Below, piece after piece: positions 38,209 to 46,815 of a DNA stretch of 64,000 bases (position 1 is its first letter; the number at the start of each line of letters is the position of its first letter). This DNA is from Bordetella parapertussis. Lineage in GTDB: Bacteria > Acidobacteriota > Terriglobia > Bryobacterales > Bryobacteraceae. The stretch lies in contig CALQCC020000001.1 in assembly GCA_943328975.2 (NCBI GenBank), positions 124,001 to 188,000 of the forward strand, written 5' to 3'. Under the pieces are notes generated by a model, which saw only the letters and a list, made by a program, of their open reading frames with translations, was not told where the DNA came from and did no database searches. Both the position numbers and the translations under genes were made by a program.

Positions 38209-39938
38209 GCTCCGCGCCCTGGAACGCGGACCGGTCTGCTGCGCTTCCCTCCGGCGATTACGTGCAATTGCGCCTCGGCGAATTGCGCGTCGGGGACGCT
38301 AAAAGTCACAGCCCCGACGCCAGCTAAGCCTTGCACGGGGACCGACGAGTGTGGTGCGATGACGGTGCCGTTCCATTCCACTCCGACCTTGGACGAAGGG
38401 GCCCCCGACCCGAGGCCGGTCACGTACACCGTGAGCAGTTCTCCGGGCAGTGCTGGATTCTCATCGGTTACCGCCGTCCCGGTAGATCGTACAAGTGCTC
38501 CTTCAAATATCGCCGGTGCCACCAATTGCACGTTCAGCCTGCACGACGCCGTACCGTTCGGGCCGCGTACGGACAGAGTGGCGTCGCCGAGAGCCACCTG
38601 AGGAAGCTGCACGTTGATCTGCGACGGCGAGGCCATCAGCACCGCCACAGGCCCACCATTGAGCATTACCGATCCTTCTACAACGCCTTCATCCGCCGTC
38701 AAGTGATGGCCAAAAATAGAGACGAGTCCACCCGCCGCCAGCTCGGGACCAAAGGATGCCGCATCCACCACGGAAGTGATCACCGGCTGCGGCGCCAGCT
38801 CCCAGGTGTCGAGCAGCGAACCATCCGCTCGCAGCGCTTTTAACTGTAGGTTCGCTCCGTCAATAGCCACCGACAAGTAGTGGTGCTCGGAGACCCCTTT
38901 TTCGGTCAGGGGAGACGGCGTAACGGCATGTAACGGAGCGCCGCCGCCTCCGGTGGTAATGTAAGTGGTTCCGCGAATCGGGATGCTGCGCTGATAGCTG
39001 TGCTCGTGCCCGTTCAGCACCAACGGTATAGCGTGTTTTTCGAGGATTGGGCCTATATGCTCCCGAATCATCTTGCCTTCGATCTCGCCCGAGTGCGCGC
39101 CTTCCGCATACGGCGAATGATGCACCATCACAATGCGCCAGAACTTGTGCGAGGCAGACAGATCCGCCTCCAGCCAGCGCAGCATGTCGCCTGACCCATG
39201 CACCGCCTCGAATAACGAATCGTTGGTGTCCAAGGAAACGAAATGCGCGTTGCCCCAATCGAAGGAGTAGTAGCGGCCTTGGTCTTGCGATTGCACCGTT
39301 TCCCCAGGTACCGAATGCAGCGCGCGATACGGGATGCAACTGGTCTCGTAGTAATCGTGGTTGCCGGGGCAGGGAAAGAACGGAGCATTCCGCATCAACT
39401 CCTGGTAATAGGCGAAGTACAGGTTCTCATAGCGTTCGTAGGATCCAGCTGGGTAGACCAGATCGCCCGTGTGCAGAACGAACCCAGCAGCGGTGTGCTG
39501 CAACATGCGCTTGGCCAGCTGCGCCTGCACCTCCGAACCTGTGCCAGAATCGCCAAACGCCAGGAATTCAAACGACGGCGTGCCCGGAGTCTGAAAGCGC
39601 GCGACTCCCACGCGCTCTCCACCCACCGACACTCGGTAGCCATAGGACGAGGCAGAGGTCAGATTGTCGAGCACGGCCTCAAAACGGAAACGCCCGTCCG
39701 GATATCGGCGCGTAGTGGCCGTAGCCGAGCGGACGGATCGAGAATCATCCCAGTATTCGACCATCCCTTCGCCGGGTTCCATGGAGTTCCAGCAGATGGT
39801 CGCCCGATCCTCGCGGACATCTTGCAAATAGGGGCTGCGGAATACCGTTGCGAGGGATTGAGCCAGCCCGCTGCCCGAATAGGCCGCCCCCGCCGCGACG
39901 ATGCGCAGGAACTGGCGGCGGTTGGGCGTTAGCTGCAT
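38205..39938 (-). CDS. Tat-exported metallophosphatase with TIGR03437 C-terminal domain
   Basis: Encodes 577 residues from ATG 39938, chosen because the Tat-type N-R-R-Q-F-L-R-I motif follows; ATG 39959 is an alternative. Purple-acid-phosphatase layout: a fibronectin-like N-domain, then A-F-G-D-S-G-T-G, H-T-G-D-L-V-Y, P-G-N-H-D-Y, V-M-V-H-H-S-P and N-G-H-E-H-S-Y, which are the five metal-binding blocks. The last 210 residues are TIGR03437 (V-V-D-A-A-S-F to the end), matching the tail on the convergent CotH gene. Likely a periplasmic or surface phosphoesterase. Confidence 0.9.
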   Translation of the reverse strand: MQLTPNRRQFLRIVAAGAAYSGSGLAQSLATVFRSPYLQDVREDRATICWNSMEPGEGMVEYWDDSRSVRSATATTRRYPDGRFRFEAVLDNLTSASSYGYRVSVGGERVGVARFQTPGTPSFEFLAFGDSGTGSEVQAQLAKRMLQHTAAGFVLHTGDLVYPAGSYERYENLYFAYYQELMRNAPFFPCPGNHDYYETSCIPYRALHSVPGETVQSQDQGRYYSFDWGNAHFVSLDTNDSLFEAVHGSGDMLRWLEADLSASHKFWRIVMVHHSPYAEGAHSGEIEGKMIREHIGPILEKHAIPLVLNGHEHSYQRSIPIRGTTYITTGGGGAPLHAVTPSPLTEKGVSEHHYLSVAIDGANLQLKALRADGSLLDTWELAPQPVITSVVDAASFGPELAAGGLVSIFGHHLTADEGVVEGSVMLNGGPVAVLMASPSQINVQLPQVALGDATLSVRGPNGTASCRLNVQLVAPAIFEGALVRSTGTAVTDENPALPGELLTVYVTGLGSGAPSSKVGVEWNGTVIAPHSSVPVQGLAGVGAVTFSVPDAQFAEAQLHVIAGGKRSRPVRVPGRGA

Positions 39939-40036
39939 GGCTCGGAACCGCACGAGCATACCACGCCAAGTCAAGTGGTCCGCATAGTCCTTAGGATAAA
40001 TCTGTACTGGAACTATCTGGGGCCGAGCCATCAAAG

Positions 40037-40066
40037 TTGACAAGGTCTCAATCGAGCCAGTACTTT
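40037..40066 (+). promoter_or_regulatory. Promoter for the PEP-CTERM gene
   Basis: A consensus -35 TTGACA (40037-40042) and TACTTT (40061-40066), 18 bases apart, place a start near 40073, 27 bases before the ATG at 40100. Confidence 0.5.
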
Positions 40067-40099
40067 AAGCTAGGAAGTTCTAGTACTGCTTAAGGATTC

Positions 40100-40699
40100 A
40101 TGCGCTCACATTCCGTCGGTTCGTTCCTCCAGGGAGCACTCCTGGTCCTTTGCGGTTTTCTGTGGGGCGCCTCGCAGGCCTCGGCTTCGCCTGTGACCTG
40201 GTATCTGCAGGATGTTACCTATCGTCAAGGCGGGACTACGACAGGTTCCTTTGTATACGACTCGAATTTGAATACGTACAGCTCCATCGACATCACAACC
40301 ACTACTTCCGGGAGTTACGGGGGTGCAACCTACCATGCCCTCGATCCGGCGTTCGGTCCGACGTCCACGGCGGCGTTTTTCGTGCCGAACAGCAGCCTGC
40401 CCGATTTCACCGGAACGCCCGTGTTACTGCTACTCTTCAACGAAGCATTGACGTCGGCTGGCGGCATCATCGGTATAAACACGAACATTTCTACCGATAC
40501 TCTCTGCTACAACGCCACATGCAGTGACGTCAGCGTGGCGCATCTGGGTTCGCGATTCTTTCTGACTGGTTCCATCACCACCGCCCCGGTCCCGGAGCCG
40601 TCCGCGCTGGGTTTGCTCCTATTCGGTGGGTTGGGACTACTTTGGTCGCGGCGCCGAAGGTTGACACCAACCCCACCCGCCCCCTACGCTAAAAACTGA
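40100..40699 (+). CDS. PEP-CTERM sorting-domain protein
   Basis: A 199-residue protein with a signal peptide ending near ASASP, a beta-rich body (Y-L-Q-D-V-T-Y-R-Q-G-G-T-T-T-G-S-F-V-Y-D) and a C-terminal tail VPEPS, a hydrophobic helix and SRRRR. The opening pattern, a domain that spans G-S-F-V-Y-D, is common in PEP-CTERM proteins of Proteobacteria and Acidobacteria. Export and anchoring by exosortase are implied. The -35 box of the downstream B12 operon lies within its last codons. Confidence 0.87.
   Translation: MRSHSVGSFLQGALLVLCGFLWGASQASASPVTWYLQDVTYRQGGTTTGSFVYDSNLNTYSSIDITTTTSGSYGGATYHALDPAFGPTSTAAFFVPNSSLPDFTGTPVLLLLFNEALTSAGGIIGINTNISTDTLCYNATCSDVSVAHLGSRFFLTGSITTAPVPEPSALGLLLFGGLGLLWSRRRRLTPTPPAPYAKN
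40661..40690 (+). promoter_or_regulatory. Promoter of the B12 uptake operon
   Basis: A perfect TTGACA (40661-40666) and TACGCT (40685-40690), 18 bases apart, would start RNA just before the riboswitch. The -35 box is inside the 3' end of the PEP-CTERM coding region. Confidence 0.55.
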
Positions 40700-40860
40700 C
40701 AGTCTGTAACGTTGGAATGTTCGGGAAGACGGTGAAAGTCCGTCGCTGCCCCGCAACTGTGACCGGCAAGTAGTTAAAAGCCGCCACGGACCACTGCTTC
40801 GCAAGAAGTGGGAAGGCCCTGGCATATGGCCGCCGGAAGTCAGGAGACCGGTTCCTTCGT
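40700..40860 (+). ncRNA. Cobalamin riboswitch
   Basis: The conserved core is present in order: GGTGAAAGTCCGTCGC then TGCCCCGCAACTGTGA at 40731-40762, and the B12-box region GCCGGAAGTCAGGAGACC at 40832-40849, separated by peripheral stems (for example CCACTGCTTCGCAAGAAGTGG). These are the class I cobalamin aptamer hallmarks. It lies 35 bases before the btuF ATG and would shut off the btuFDC-cobS-like operon when adenosylcobalamin is plentiful, probably by hiding the btuF ribosome-binding site (AAGGGGAA). Confidence 0.95.
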
Positions 40861-40894
40861 GTTTTGAAGCCACGTTTCGAAGGGGAACGTTCTC

Positions 40895-41767
40895 ATGATC
40901 TCTCGCGGTTTTTTTTCGCTATTTCTATTTGGAGCCTTGCTCGCGCAGGCCCAATCCAACACCAAGCTTCTTCCACAACGCATCGTTTCCACCGCGCCCA
41001 GTATTACCGAGATGCTTTACGCTCTCGGACTCGGCGACCGCATCGTCGGCGTGGACCGTTTCAGCCGCTTTCCCGCGGAAGCCGCACGCAAGGCGCAGAT
41101 CGGCGATTATGCCGCGCCGAATCTCGAAGTCATCGCCTCGCTGAGGCCGACGTTGGTCATCATCCCGACCAATCCTGTGCAACTCCGTCAGCGTCTCGAA
41201 GCTCTCCAACTTCACGTGCTGGAACTGGATCAGGAAGGCATCCCGGCCATCTACAAGACCTTCCGGCAAGTGGGCGAAGTTACGGGGACCACCGCCAAGG
41301 CCGAGAGCGTCATCGAAATCATTCGTCAGCAACTGACGGCCATTCGTGCCAAGGCGAGCTTGCTGCGTCCTACGCGCATGATGTTCGTGGTCGGTCGCAC
41401 GCCTGCAAGCCTGGACGGCTTGATGGTCGTGGGCCAAGCTTCTTATCTGAACGAGATTATCGAGATCGCCGGCGGGCAGAATGTGTTCAAGGACGCATCC
41501 GCGGCCTACCCCAAGGTTTCGCTCGAAGAGATTCTTTCCCGCAACCCGGACGTCATTGTCGACATGGGCGAGATGGCGGATACGATCGGCGTCACTGACG
41601 TCCAAAAGCGCAATGTTGTCGGGCTGTGGAATCGCATGGCCTCCATCTCGGCGGTGCGCAATCATCGCGTGCATGCTGTTGCGTCGGACATCTTCGTCGT
41701 TCCCGGACCGCGCGTGGTTCAAGCAGCGCAGGAGTTTTTCGCCATCCTGCATCCGGAGGCCAAATGA
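40895..41767 (+). CDS. btuF: Vitamin B12 ABC transporter, substrate-binding protein
   Basis: A 290-residue protein with a signal peptide ending in AQAQ and a type III periplasmic binding domain: R-I-V-S-T-A-P-S-I-T-E-M-L-Y-A-L-G-L-G-D-R-I-V-G-V-D at the start and R-N-P-D-V-I-V-D-M-G near residue 215. It captures cobalamin in the periplasm and hands it to BtuCD. It is the first gene after the cobalamin riboswitch and overlaps btuD by ATGA, which together decide the B12 assignment over iron-siderophore relatives. Confidence 0.92.
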   Translation: MISRGFFSLFLFGALLAQAQSNTKLLPQRIVSTAPSITEMLYALGLGDRIVGVDRFSRFPAEAARKAQIGDYAAPNLEVIASLRPTLVIIPTNPVQLRQRLEALQLHVLELDQEGIPAIYKTFRQVGEVTGTTAKAESVIEIIRQQLTAIRAKASLLRPTRMMFVVGRTPASLDGLMVVGQASYLNEIIEIAGGQNVFKDASAAYPKVSLEEILSRNPDVIVDMGEMADTIGVTDVQKRNVVGLWNRMASISAVRNHRVHAVASDIFVVPGPRVVQAAQEFFAILHPEAK

Positions 41768-42522
41768 GCTTCACGGCGAAAGAACTCAGCTTTTCTTACG
41801 GACTGCGCGAGGCTTCGTTTGAGTTGCCTCACACCGGCTTGATCACGCTCGCGGGACCCAACGGAGCAGGGAAGTCCACGTTACTGGGGATCCTGGCTGG
41901 GTTGCGCGCGCCGTATCGTGGTTCGATTACGTACGCCGGACGCGAGTTGCGGCAATGGCCTCGCCGGAACTTCGCTACGGAAGTCGCCTACGTGCCGCAA
42001 TCAGTGCATATCGAATTTCCCTTCACTGCCGGCGAGGTGGTGCTCATGGGTCGCACGCCACGCACCGGAGGCTGGTATGAATCCGCGCACGATCGCACGG
42101 CCGCGGAGCAGGCGATGTCCATTACCGATTGCCTCGCACTGCGCGATCGCGATTTCCGCGCGCTCTCCGGTGGCGAACGCCAGCGCGTCATCATCGCCGC
42201 TGCGCTCGCGCAAGAGCCCAAGACATTGTTGCTGGACGAGCCAGCCACGCACCTGGATCTGCGTCATCAACTCGACCTGTACCGCCTGCTCAAGCGCCTG
42301 GGCCGGACCATGCTGGTGGTTGCGGTCACGCACGACTTGAACCTCGCGCTGCAATTCTCGGATCGAGTCTTGATCTTGGAGGACGGCCTCATCGTAGGTG
42401 ACGGCACGCCTGCGGCTGTACTCAATCCGACGTCGATTGAGTCCGTCTTCGGCGTTCGCGCTACCATCGAATCCGGTGCGCAAGGCCGCTCCTGGTTGGT
42501 TTACGGCATGGAAGGAATATGA
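41764..42522 (+). CDS. btuD: Vitamin B12 ABC transporter, ATPase
   Basis: A 252-residue ABC ATPase starting at ATG 41764 inside the btuF stop. Walker A is G-P-N-G-A-G-K-S-T-L, Q-loop V-P-Q-S, signature A-L-S-G-G-E-R-Q-R, Walker B T-L-L-L-D-E-P-A-T-H-L-D and H-loop V-T-H-D. FecCD-type importer ATPases share this layout; the operon and riboswitch point to cobalamin. It overlaps btuC by ATGA. Confidence 0.93.
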   Translation: MSFTAKELSFSYGLREASFELPHTGLITLAGPNGAGKSTLLGILAGLRAPYRGSITYAGRELRQWPRRNFATEVAYVPQSVHIEFPFTAGEVVLMGRTPRTGGWYESAHDRTAAEQAMSITDCLALRDRDFRALSGGERQRVIIAAALAQEPKTLLLDEPATHLDLRHQLDLYRLLKRLGRTMLVVAVTHDLNLALQFSDRVLILEDGLIVGDGTPAAVLNPTSIESVFGVRATIESGAQGRSWLVYGMEGI

Positions 42523-43478
42523 AGGGCGGCATCGCTCTCTCTGCTCTCATTCTGGTCGCCGTCGCTGTTGTAGCTCCTCTGGTGGGCAGCACGCATATTG
42601 ATCTGGCGAAGGCGTTCGCTGGCGTGTCTCCGGATTACGACATCTTCTTCTACGCTCGCCTGCCGCGCGTGTTGCTCGCGTTGTTGGCCGGTGCGGCGCT
42701 CTCCATTACAGGTGTACTTTTTCAGTGCATGCTGCGCGATCCCCTGGCGGAGCCGTACACACTGGGCGTATCGAGCGGCGCGTCCGTGGGTGCCGTACTC
42801 GCGATCTGCCTCGGCTTCCGGGCGACCGGCCTTGCGTCTCTCATCGGAGCCGCGTTGGTGCTCCTGATCGTCGTGGGCATGTCGGTCGATGGTCGCCGCA
42901 TGTCATCGTTCACACTGCTGTTGACCGGCGTGACCATGAACAGCATTGCGTTCGCGATCATTTTGTTTCTACACAGCATCGCGTCCTTTGCCCAGTCCTT
43001 CGCCATCTCTCGCTGGCTGATGGGTGGCTTGGATGCGGTCCCATACTCAACGCTCGCGTGGCTGGCGGCGATCGTGATTCCGGTGTTGATCGCGGTTACG
43101 CTGCGCGCTCCGCAATGGAACCTGCTGGCCGTAGGCGAAGAGTGGGCCGCTTCGCGTGGAGTGTCCACCGCAGCTATGACGACCTTCGGCTACATCGCTG
43201 GCTCCGTTCTCACTGGACTAGTGACGGCACTCACCGGACCCATCGGATTCGTCGGGCTCATCGTACCGCACGCGTTGCGATTGAAGTTCGGGGCGGATCA
43301 TCGCATGCTGATGCCGTGTTCGATCCTGCTGGGCGCGGCGTTCCTGGGGATTTGTGATACCCTCTCACGGACGATGCTTCCGCCCACCGATATCCCTGTT
43401 GGAGTTCTAACCGCGATGGGCGGCGGGCCATTTTTCCTGTGGCTGCTACGCACCAAGCGGAGGAGTTTGTGGATGTAG
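42519..43478 (+). CDS. btuC: Vitamin B12 ABC transporter, permease
   Basis: A 319-residue permease of the FecCD/BtuC family with about ten membrane helices. Signatures: R-L-P-R-V-L-L-A-L-L-A-G-A-A-L-S-I-T-G near residue 50, P-L-A-E-P-Y-T-L-G-V-S-S-G-A-S-V-G-A after it, and G-P-I-G-F-V-G-L-I-V-P-H in the cytoplasmic loop that contacts the ATPase. It overlaps the CobS-like gene by 10 bases at its 3' end. Confidence 0.93.
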   Translation: MKGGIALSALILVAVAVVAPLVGSTHIDLAKAFAGVSPDYDIFFYARLPRVLLALLAGAALSITGVLFQCMLRDPLAEPYTLGVSSGASVGAVLAICLGFRATGLASLIGAALVLLIVVGMSVDGRRMSSFTLLLTGVTMNSIAFAIILFLHSIASFAQSFAISRWLMGGLDAVPYSTLAWLAAIVIPVLIAVTLRAPQWNLLAVGEEWAASRGVSTAAMTTFGYIAGSVLTGLVTALTGPIGFVGLIVPHALRLKFGADHRMLMPCSILLGAAFLGICDTLSRTMLPPTDIPVGVLTAMGGGPFFLWLLRTKRRSLWM

Positions 43479-44044
43479 CCTGCAGGCCCCTGCGTAGTGT
43501 GTTGCTGGGGGCAGTCATCGGAGCCGCGGGGGCCGCGCTCTATTCCTATACGAATGTACCGGTGCTGGTTGTGCTGTTGTGGGCCGGTGCAGCGTTCGTG
43601 CTGCGCGAACCGCGCGTGAGCGGGTTCGTCGGAATTGCGCTCGCCGTCGTGAGTCTCGGCGCGTCGTCGCAACTGTTTCCGGGAACAGACACGGCGCATT
43701 GGGCCGAGGTCCTCATCGCATCGCAAGTGTTGCCGCGCGCCGCGATGGCCGTGCTCGCGTGGATCGCGCGCCCTGCTGCGGACGGCGCTCCTGCAAACAT
43801 CAACAGCACGAAAGCAGTTCTGGCGATCGCGCTTGGAATGCTCTCCGCGTTTCTCACCGGATGGCCTGCGCTGTTACTGATGGCCGCGTCGTTGCTGACT
43901 GTGCGCGTCGCGCTCGGATGGTCCTACCAGAGCCTGGGCGGCATCAATCGCGATAGCCTCGGCTGGGTTCGGCAGACGCTGGAAGTGCTGGTGCTGCTTA
44001 TCGTACGCTTGCCAATATCGTCCCTGTATTTCGGCGTACGTTGA
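43469..44044 (+). CDS. CobS-like membrane protein lacking the DGLAD active-site segment
   Basis: Encodes 191 residues from GTG 43469, decided by GGAGGAG just upstream. The C-terminal half matches cobalamin-5-phosphate synthase (CobS): A-R-P near residue 100 and L-G-G-I-N-R-D-S-L-G at 156-165, near the usual GGxTGDxLG. Normal CobS (about 250 residues) has an H-x-D-G-L-A-D-x-x-D-G metal site before a D-x-R-x-G-x-x-G stretch. Here the protein goes from A-F-V-L straight to R-E-P-R-V-S-G-F-V-G, so that segment and the first helix are gone. It is riboswitch-controlled with btuFDC, and its last 47 bases overlap the convergent tolC-like gene. Confidence 0.75.
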   Translation: MDVACRPLRSVLLGAVIGAAGAALYSYTNVPVLVVLLWAGAAFVLREPRVSGFVGIALAVVSLGASSQLFPGTDTAHWAEVLIASQVLPRAAMAVLAWIARPAADGAPANINSTKAVLAIALGMLSAFLTGWPALLLMAASLLTVRVALGWSYQSLGGINRDSLGWVRQTLEVLVLLIVRLPISSLYFGVR

Positions 44045-45275
44045 GGCGAGCGAGTTCCACCACCCGCTGCGCATCGTAGTATTTGATCCACTCTTCTTGT
44101 TCCTTGGCGCGGGCGGCTTCCACTTGCGCCATCGTGGCTCGGCCTTCGTCGCTCTGCACCATGGCCACCGTTACGTCTTCGCGTGCCAAGTCTAGCGTTG
44201 CACGCCGTAACGTGCGCGTCCGTTCCGCGCGTTGCACGTCGCGATAGGACTGATCGATGTCGGATGAAATGCGATTCTTCGTGCGCGCGATCTCCAGACG
44301 CAGCTTGTCCATATCCGTCTCCGCAGATGCTTTTCCCGCGGCCGGAGCCTTGCCCATGAACAGCGGCAACTCAATCGACGCGCCGATCTGGAAGTTGTTG
44401 CGTTGGAAGCGAGGATAGAACACATCGAAGTTGTTGTACTTCGCCAGCAACGAATACTGTGAGACCAAGTTGATGCGCGGCAACCGCGCTGCTTCGAAGC
44501 TCTTCACTTCTAGTTGCTTCGCCCGCAGGTTCGATTCCAGTCTGCGAATCTCCACGCTCTGCGCGACAGCGTTGGCGGTCGCTTGGTCCTGGGTAATCGT
44601 GACGCTTTCTTGCTCGCGGTCTTCTAGCGCTGGCCGCACGCGATCACCTGCGGGGAACCCCAGCAATTGTGCCAGCGCGACCTCGGTATTGGCTCCAACG
44701 TATCCGAACTCCTCCGCGGCGTTCTGCGCTGTGAGCGCGTTCACGTTCGCGCGCTGCGATTCCACTTTCAATTCCCGACCGTCCGCAACACGAGCGTCGG
44801 TAAACTGCTTCACTTGTTGCAGACTTTGATATTGCCGCTCCGCCGCCGCTGCACTGCGAGCCGCATGTTCCGCGTCGAGAAATGCCGTGTAGACGCGATA
44901 CGCAACCTCTTGTTGCCGCAACGTGACGTCGATCCCGGCGCCGCTCTCCGCTTCCTTGGCCTGTTGCACGCGATAGGTCTGCGATCGGTCGAAGATCGCC
45001 ATCTGCCCGCGCGCTTGCACGATCGACGGAGCGTTGCCATCAATGCTGGCAGGGAATCCGTATGTGTAAGCCGCACCGCTGCCCACGCCGAGTTTCAACG
45101 CAAACGGATCGCGCGTTTGATCGGTTTGGAATTTTGACTTTTGAACGTCCAGACGAGCCAGCACCACGTCGGGGTTCTGCTCCAACGCTCGATCCAGCGC
45201 CTGACGCAACGTTAGAGTGTGGACTTCAGCGAAGACAGATGTGGCGAAGAGAAAAAGGATGGCTGGGACACGCAT
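43998..45275 (-). CDS. TolC-family outer-membrane efflux protein
   Basis: A 425-residue protein with a signal peptide ending in VFAE. The TolC pattern T-L-R-Q-A-L-D-R-A-L-E-Q-N-P-D-V is at the start, and two coiled-coil repeats follow (L-R-A-K-Q-L-E-V-K-S near 250, L-D-L-A-R-E-D-V-T-V-A near 370). The trimer forms a periplasm-spanning tunnel. No inner-membrane pump or adaptor gene is nearby. It begins 18 bases after ccmD on the same strand and is probably the last gene of the ccm operon. It overlaps cobS-like convergently by 47 bases. Confidence 0.88.
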   Translation of the reverse strand: MRVPAILFLFATSVFAEVHTLTLRQALDRALEQNPDVVLARLDVQKSKFQTDQTRDPFALKLGVGSGAAYTYGFPASIDGNAPSIVQARGQMAIFDRSQTYRVQQAKEAESGAGIDVTLRQQEVAYRVYTAFLDAEHAARSAAAAERQYQSLQQVKQFTDARVADGRELKVESQRANVNALTAQNAAEEFGYVGANTEVALAQLLGFPAGDRVRPALEDREQESVTITQDQATANAVAQSVEIRRLESNLRAKQLEVKSFEAARLPRINLVSQYSLLAKYNNFDVFYPRFQRNNFQIGASIELPLFMGKAPAAGKASAETDMDKLRLEIARTKNRISSDIDQSYRDVQRAERTRTLRRATLDLAREDVTVAMVQSDEGRATMAQVEAARAKEQEEWIKYYDAQRVVELARLNVRRNTGTILASVR

Positions 45276-45293
45276 AGTCCCAGAGTAACGCGG

Positions 45294-45440
45294 TCAGCTC
45301 TTTTCGACCATGCGCCGCACGCGGTCCAGTTCCTGTTTCAGCCGCCGTTCGCGCATCGCGAGCGAGATTACGTAGACGGTGATGATCAACCAAACGATCA
45401 TCAAGCCGTAGAAGGTAAATTGAAATTCCCGGGGGTCCAT
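45294..45440 (-). CDS. ccmD: CcmD-family heme exporter subunit
   Basis: Encodes 48 residues from ATG 45440; longer in-frame starts overlap ccmC and lack sense. It has one membrane helix (F-Y-G-L-M-I-V-W-L-I-I-T-V-Y-V-I-S-L-A) followed by a basic cytoplasmic tail, the CcmD layout. CcmD helps release heme-loaded CcmE from the CcmABC complex. It lies 19 bases after ccmC. Confidence 0.8.
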   Translation of the reverse strand: MDPREFQFTFYGLMIVWLIITVYVISLAMRERRLKQELDRVRRMVEKS

Positions 45441-45459
45441 GGTGTTATTCAGTCGCTCT

Positions 45460-46140
45460 CTAGTGGCTGTGCGCTTGACGGCGCAGCGAATCAATTTCGT
45501 TGGCGAACTCGCCTTGGCGCATTCGCACCGACGCGAGAATGGTGGCTAGGCACAACATTGCGAGCCAGTTCCAATACATCGGGGTTTCCAGTCCAGGTCC
45601 CATCCCGCCGCCTTCGCGGAAACCGAGCACCGGGGAGGGGTGTTGGGTCCGATACCACGCGATCGATTGGTATACGAACGCGACGTTCACGCAACCCAGA
45701 ATCGACATAAAGGCGCTCAGGCGCGCGCGCTGCGTCGGCTCAGTGATTGCTTGCCGCAGCATCACGTAGCCGTAATACATCAACAGGCACACCAGCATAC
45801 TGGTCAGGCGAGCATCCCACGTCCACCAGATGCCCCACGCGTAGCGAGCCCAGATCATGCCGGAGATCAAGTTTGCAGTGGCGAATGCCAGAGCCACTTC
45901 CGTCACGCCTGCTGCAAAGGCGTCGTATTTCAGCTTGCCGGTGGATAGGTAGAGCACGCTTGCCACCAGCGCAGTCACAAAGCCTGTGAAGGCAGTAAAG
46001 GCAGCCGGCACATGGAAGTAAATAATCTTGTACGCGCCGACATTGGTGACTTGCGCGGGCAGTTCCAGGACCGTGATCCCGTTCCACAATAAGATTCCCG
46101 CGAACACCGCAGCTAGTAGAAAGAGTATGTTTTGCCGCAT
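45460..46140 (-). CDS. ccmC: Heme exporter subunit CcmC
   Basis: A 226-residue protein with six membrane helices and the WWD heme-handling loop W-G-I-W-W-T-W-D-A-R-L-T-S, flanked by His residues (F-H-V-P-A and later H). CcmC presents heme to CcmE in the periplasm. It follows ccmB with 3 bases between them. Length and motifs are typical. Confidence 0.94.
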   Translation of the reverse strand: MRQNILFLLAAVFAGILLWNGITVLELPAQVTNVGAYKIIYFHVPAAFTAFTGFVTALVASVLYLSTGKLKYDAFAAGVTEVALAFATANLISGMIWARYAWGIWWTWDARLTSMLVCLLMYYGYVMLRQAITEPTQRARLSAFMSILGCVNVAFVYQSIAWYRTQHPSPVLGFREGGGMGPGLETPMYWNWLAMLCLATILASVRMRQGEFANEIDSLRRQAHSH

Positions 46141-46143
46141 GTT

Positions 46144-46815
46144 TTACCCCACTAAAACGTCATCTATAAATAGCACAGTGGCTGCCGTAAACGCGACGTC
46201 GAAGGCCACCAAAACGCGGAGCCAGACCATGTTGGTCGCAATAGGGACGCCCGCCAACAGATCCGTGGTGAGGATCATCGCCGACATCAATACCGGAATC
46301 AGGAACGGATAGATCAACACTGGCAGCATCAGTTCCCGCATGGTCAGGTTTACCGTCAGTGCGCTGAACGCTGTGCCGATCACCGACATGCCCCACGTCG
46401 CCAGGACCATCACCAGCAACAGAAGTCCGAGCTTTCCCGCCAGCCGCACGTCGTACAAGACGGCGAAGAAGCCCAGCGACACAAGTTCGACGATCATCAA
46501 GAGCGCAAAGTTCCCACAAGCTTTTCCCAGGAAGATCGCACTGGAGGGTGCGGGTGAAGAAATCAACGCGTCCAGGCAATCATTCTGTAGTTCCCGCGCG
46601 AAACTCCGATTCAGCACCAGCGCGCCCGCGAAAGAATAGGCCAGCCACAGAAGGCCGCCCAGCATGCCCTTGAGGTCCTCTGCCTGGTCGAAGGCGAAGC
46701 TGAACAAAATGAGGATCACCACGGAGAACGAGACCGAAGCATTCAGTGCTTCTTTGGTCCGCATTTCGGAACGCAGGTCCTTGGCCGCGATGGTCCAGAT
46801 TTGGCGCAGGTACAC
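46144..46815 (-). CDS. ccmB: Heme exporter subunit CcmB
   Basis: A 223-residue protein with six membrane helices. Starts with GTG 46815, which shares its G with the ccmA TAG stop (TAGTG). Family stretches include W-T-I-A-A-K-D-L-R-S-E-M-R-T-K-E and L-N-R-S-F-A-R-E-L-Q-N-D-C-L-D-A-L. CcmB is the permease of the CcmA2B2 ABC unit that powers release of holo-CcmE. Confidence 0.94.
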   Translation of the reverse strand: MYLRQIWTIAAKDLRSEMRTKEALNASVSFSVVILILFSFAFDQAEDLKGMLGGLLWLAYSFAGALVLNRSFARELQNDCLDALISSPAPSSAIFLGKACGNFALLMIVELVSLGFFAVLYDVRLAGKLGLLLLVMVLATWGMSVIGTAFSALTVNLTMRELMLPVLIYPFLIPVLMSAMILTTDLLAGVPIATNMVWLRVLVAFDVAFTAATVLFIDDVLVG

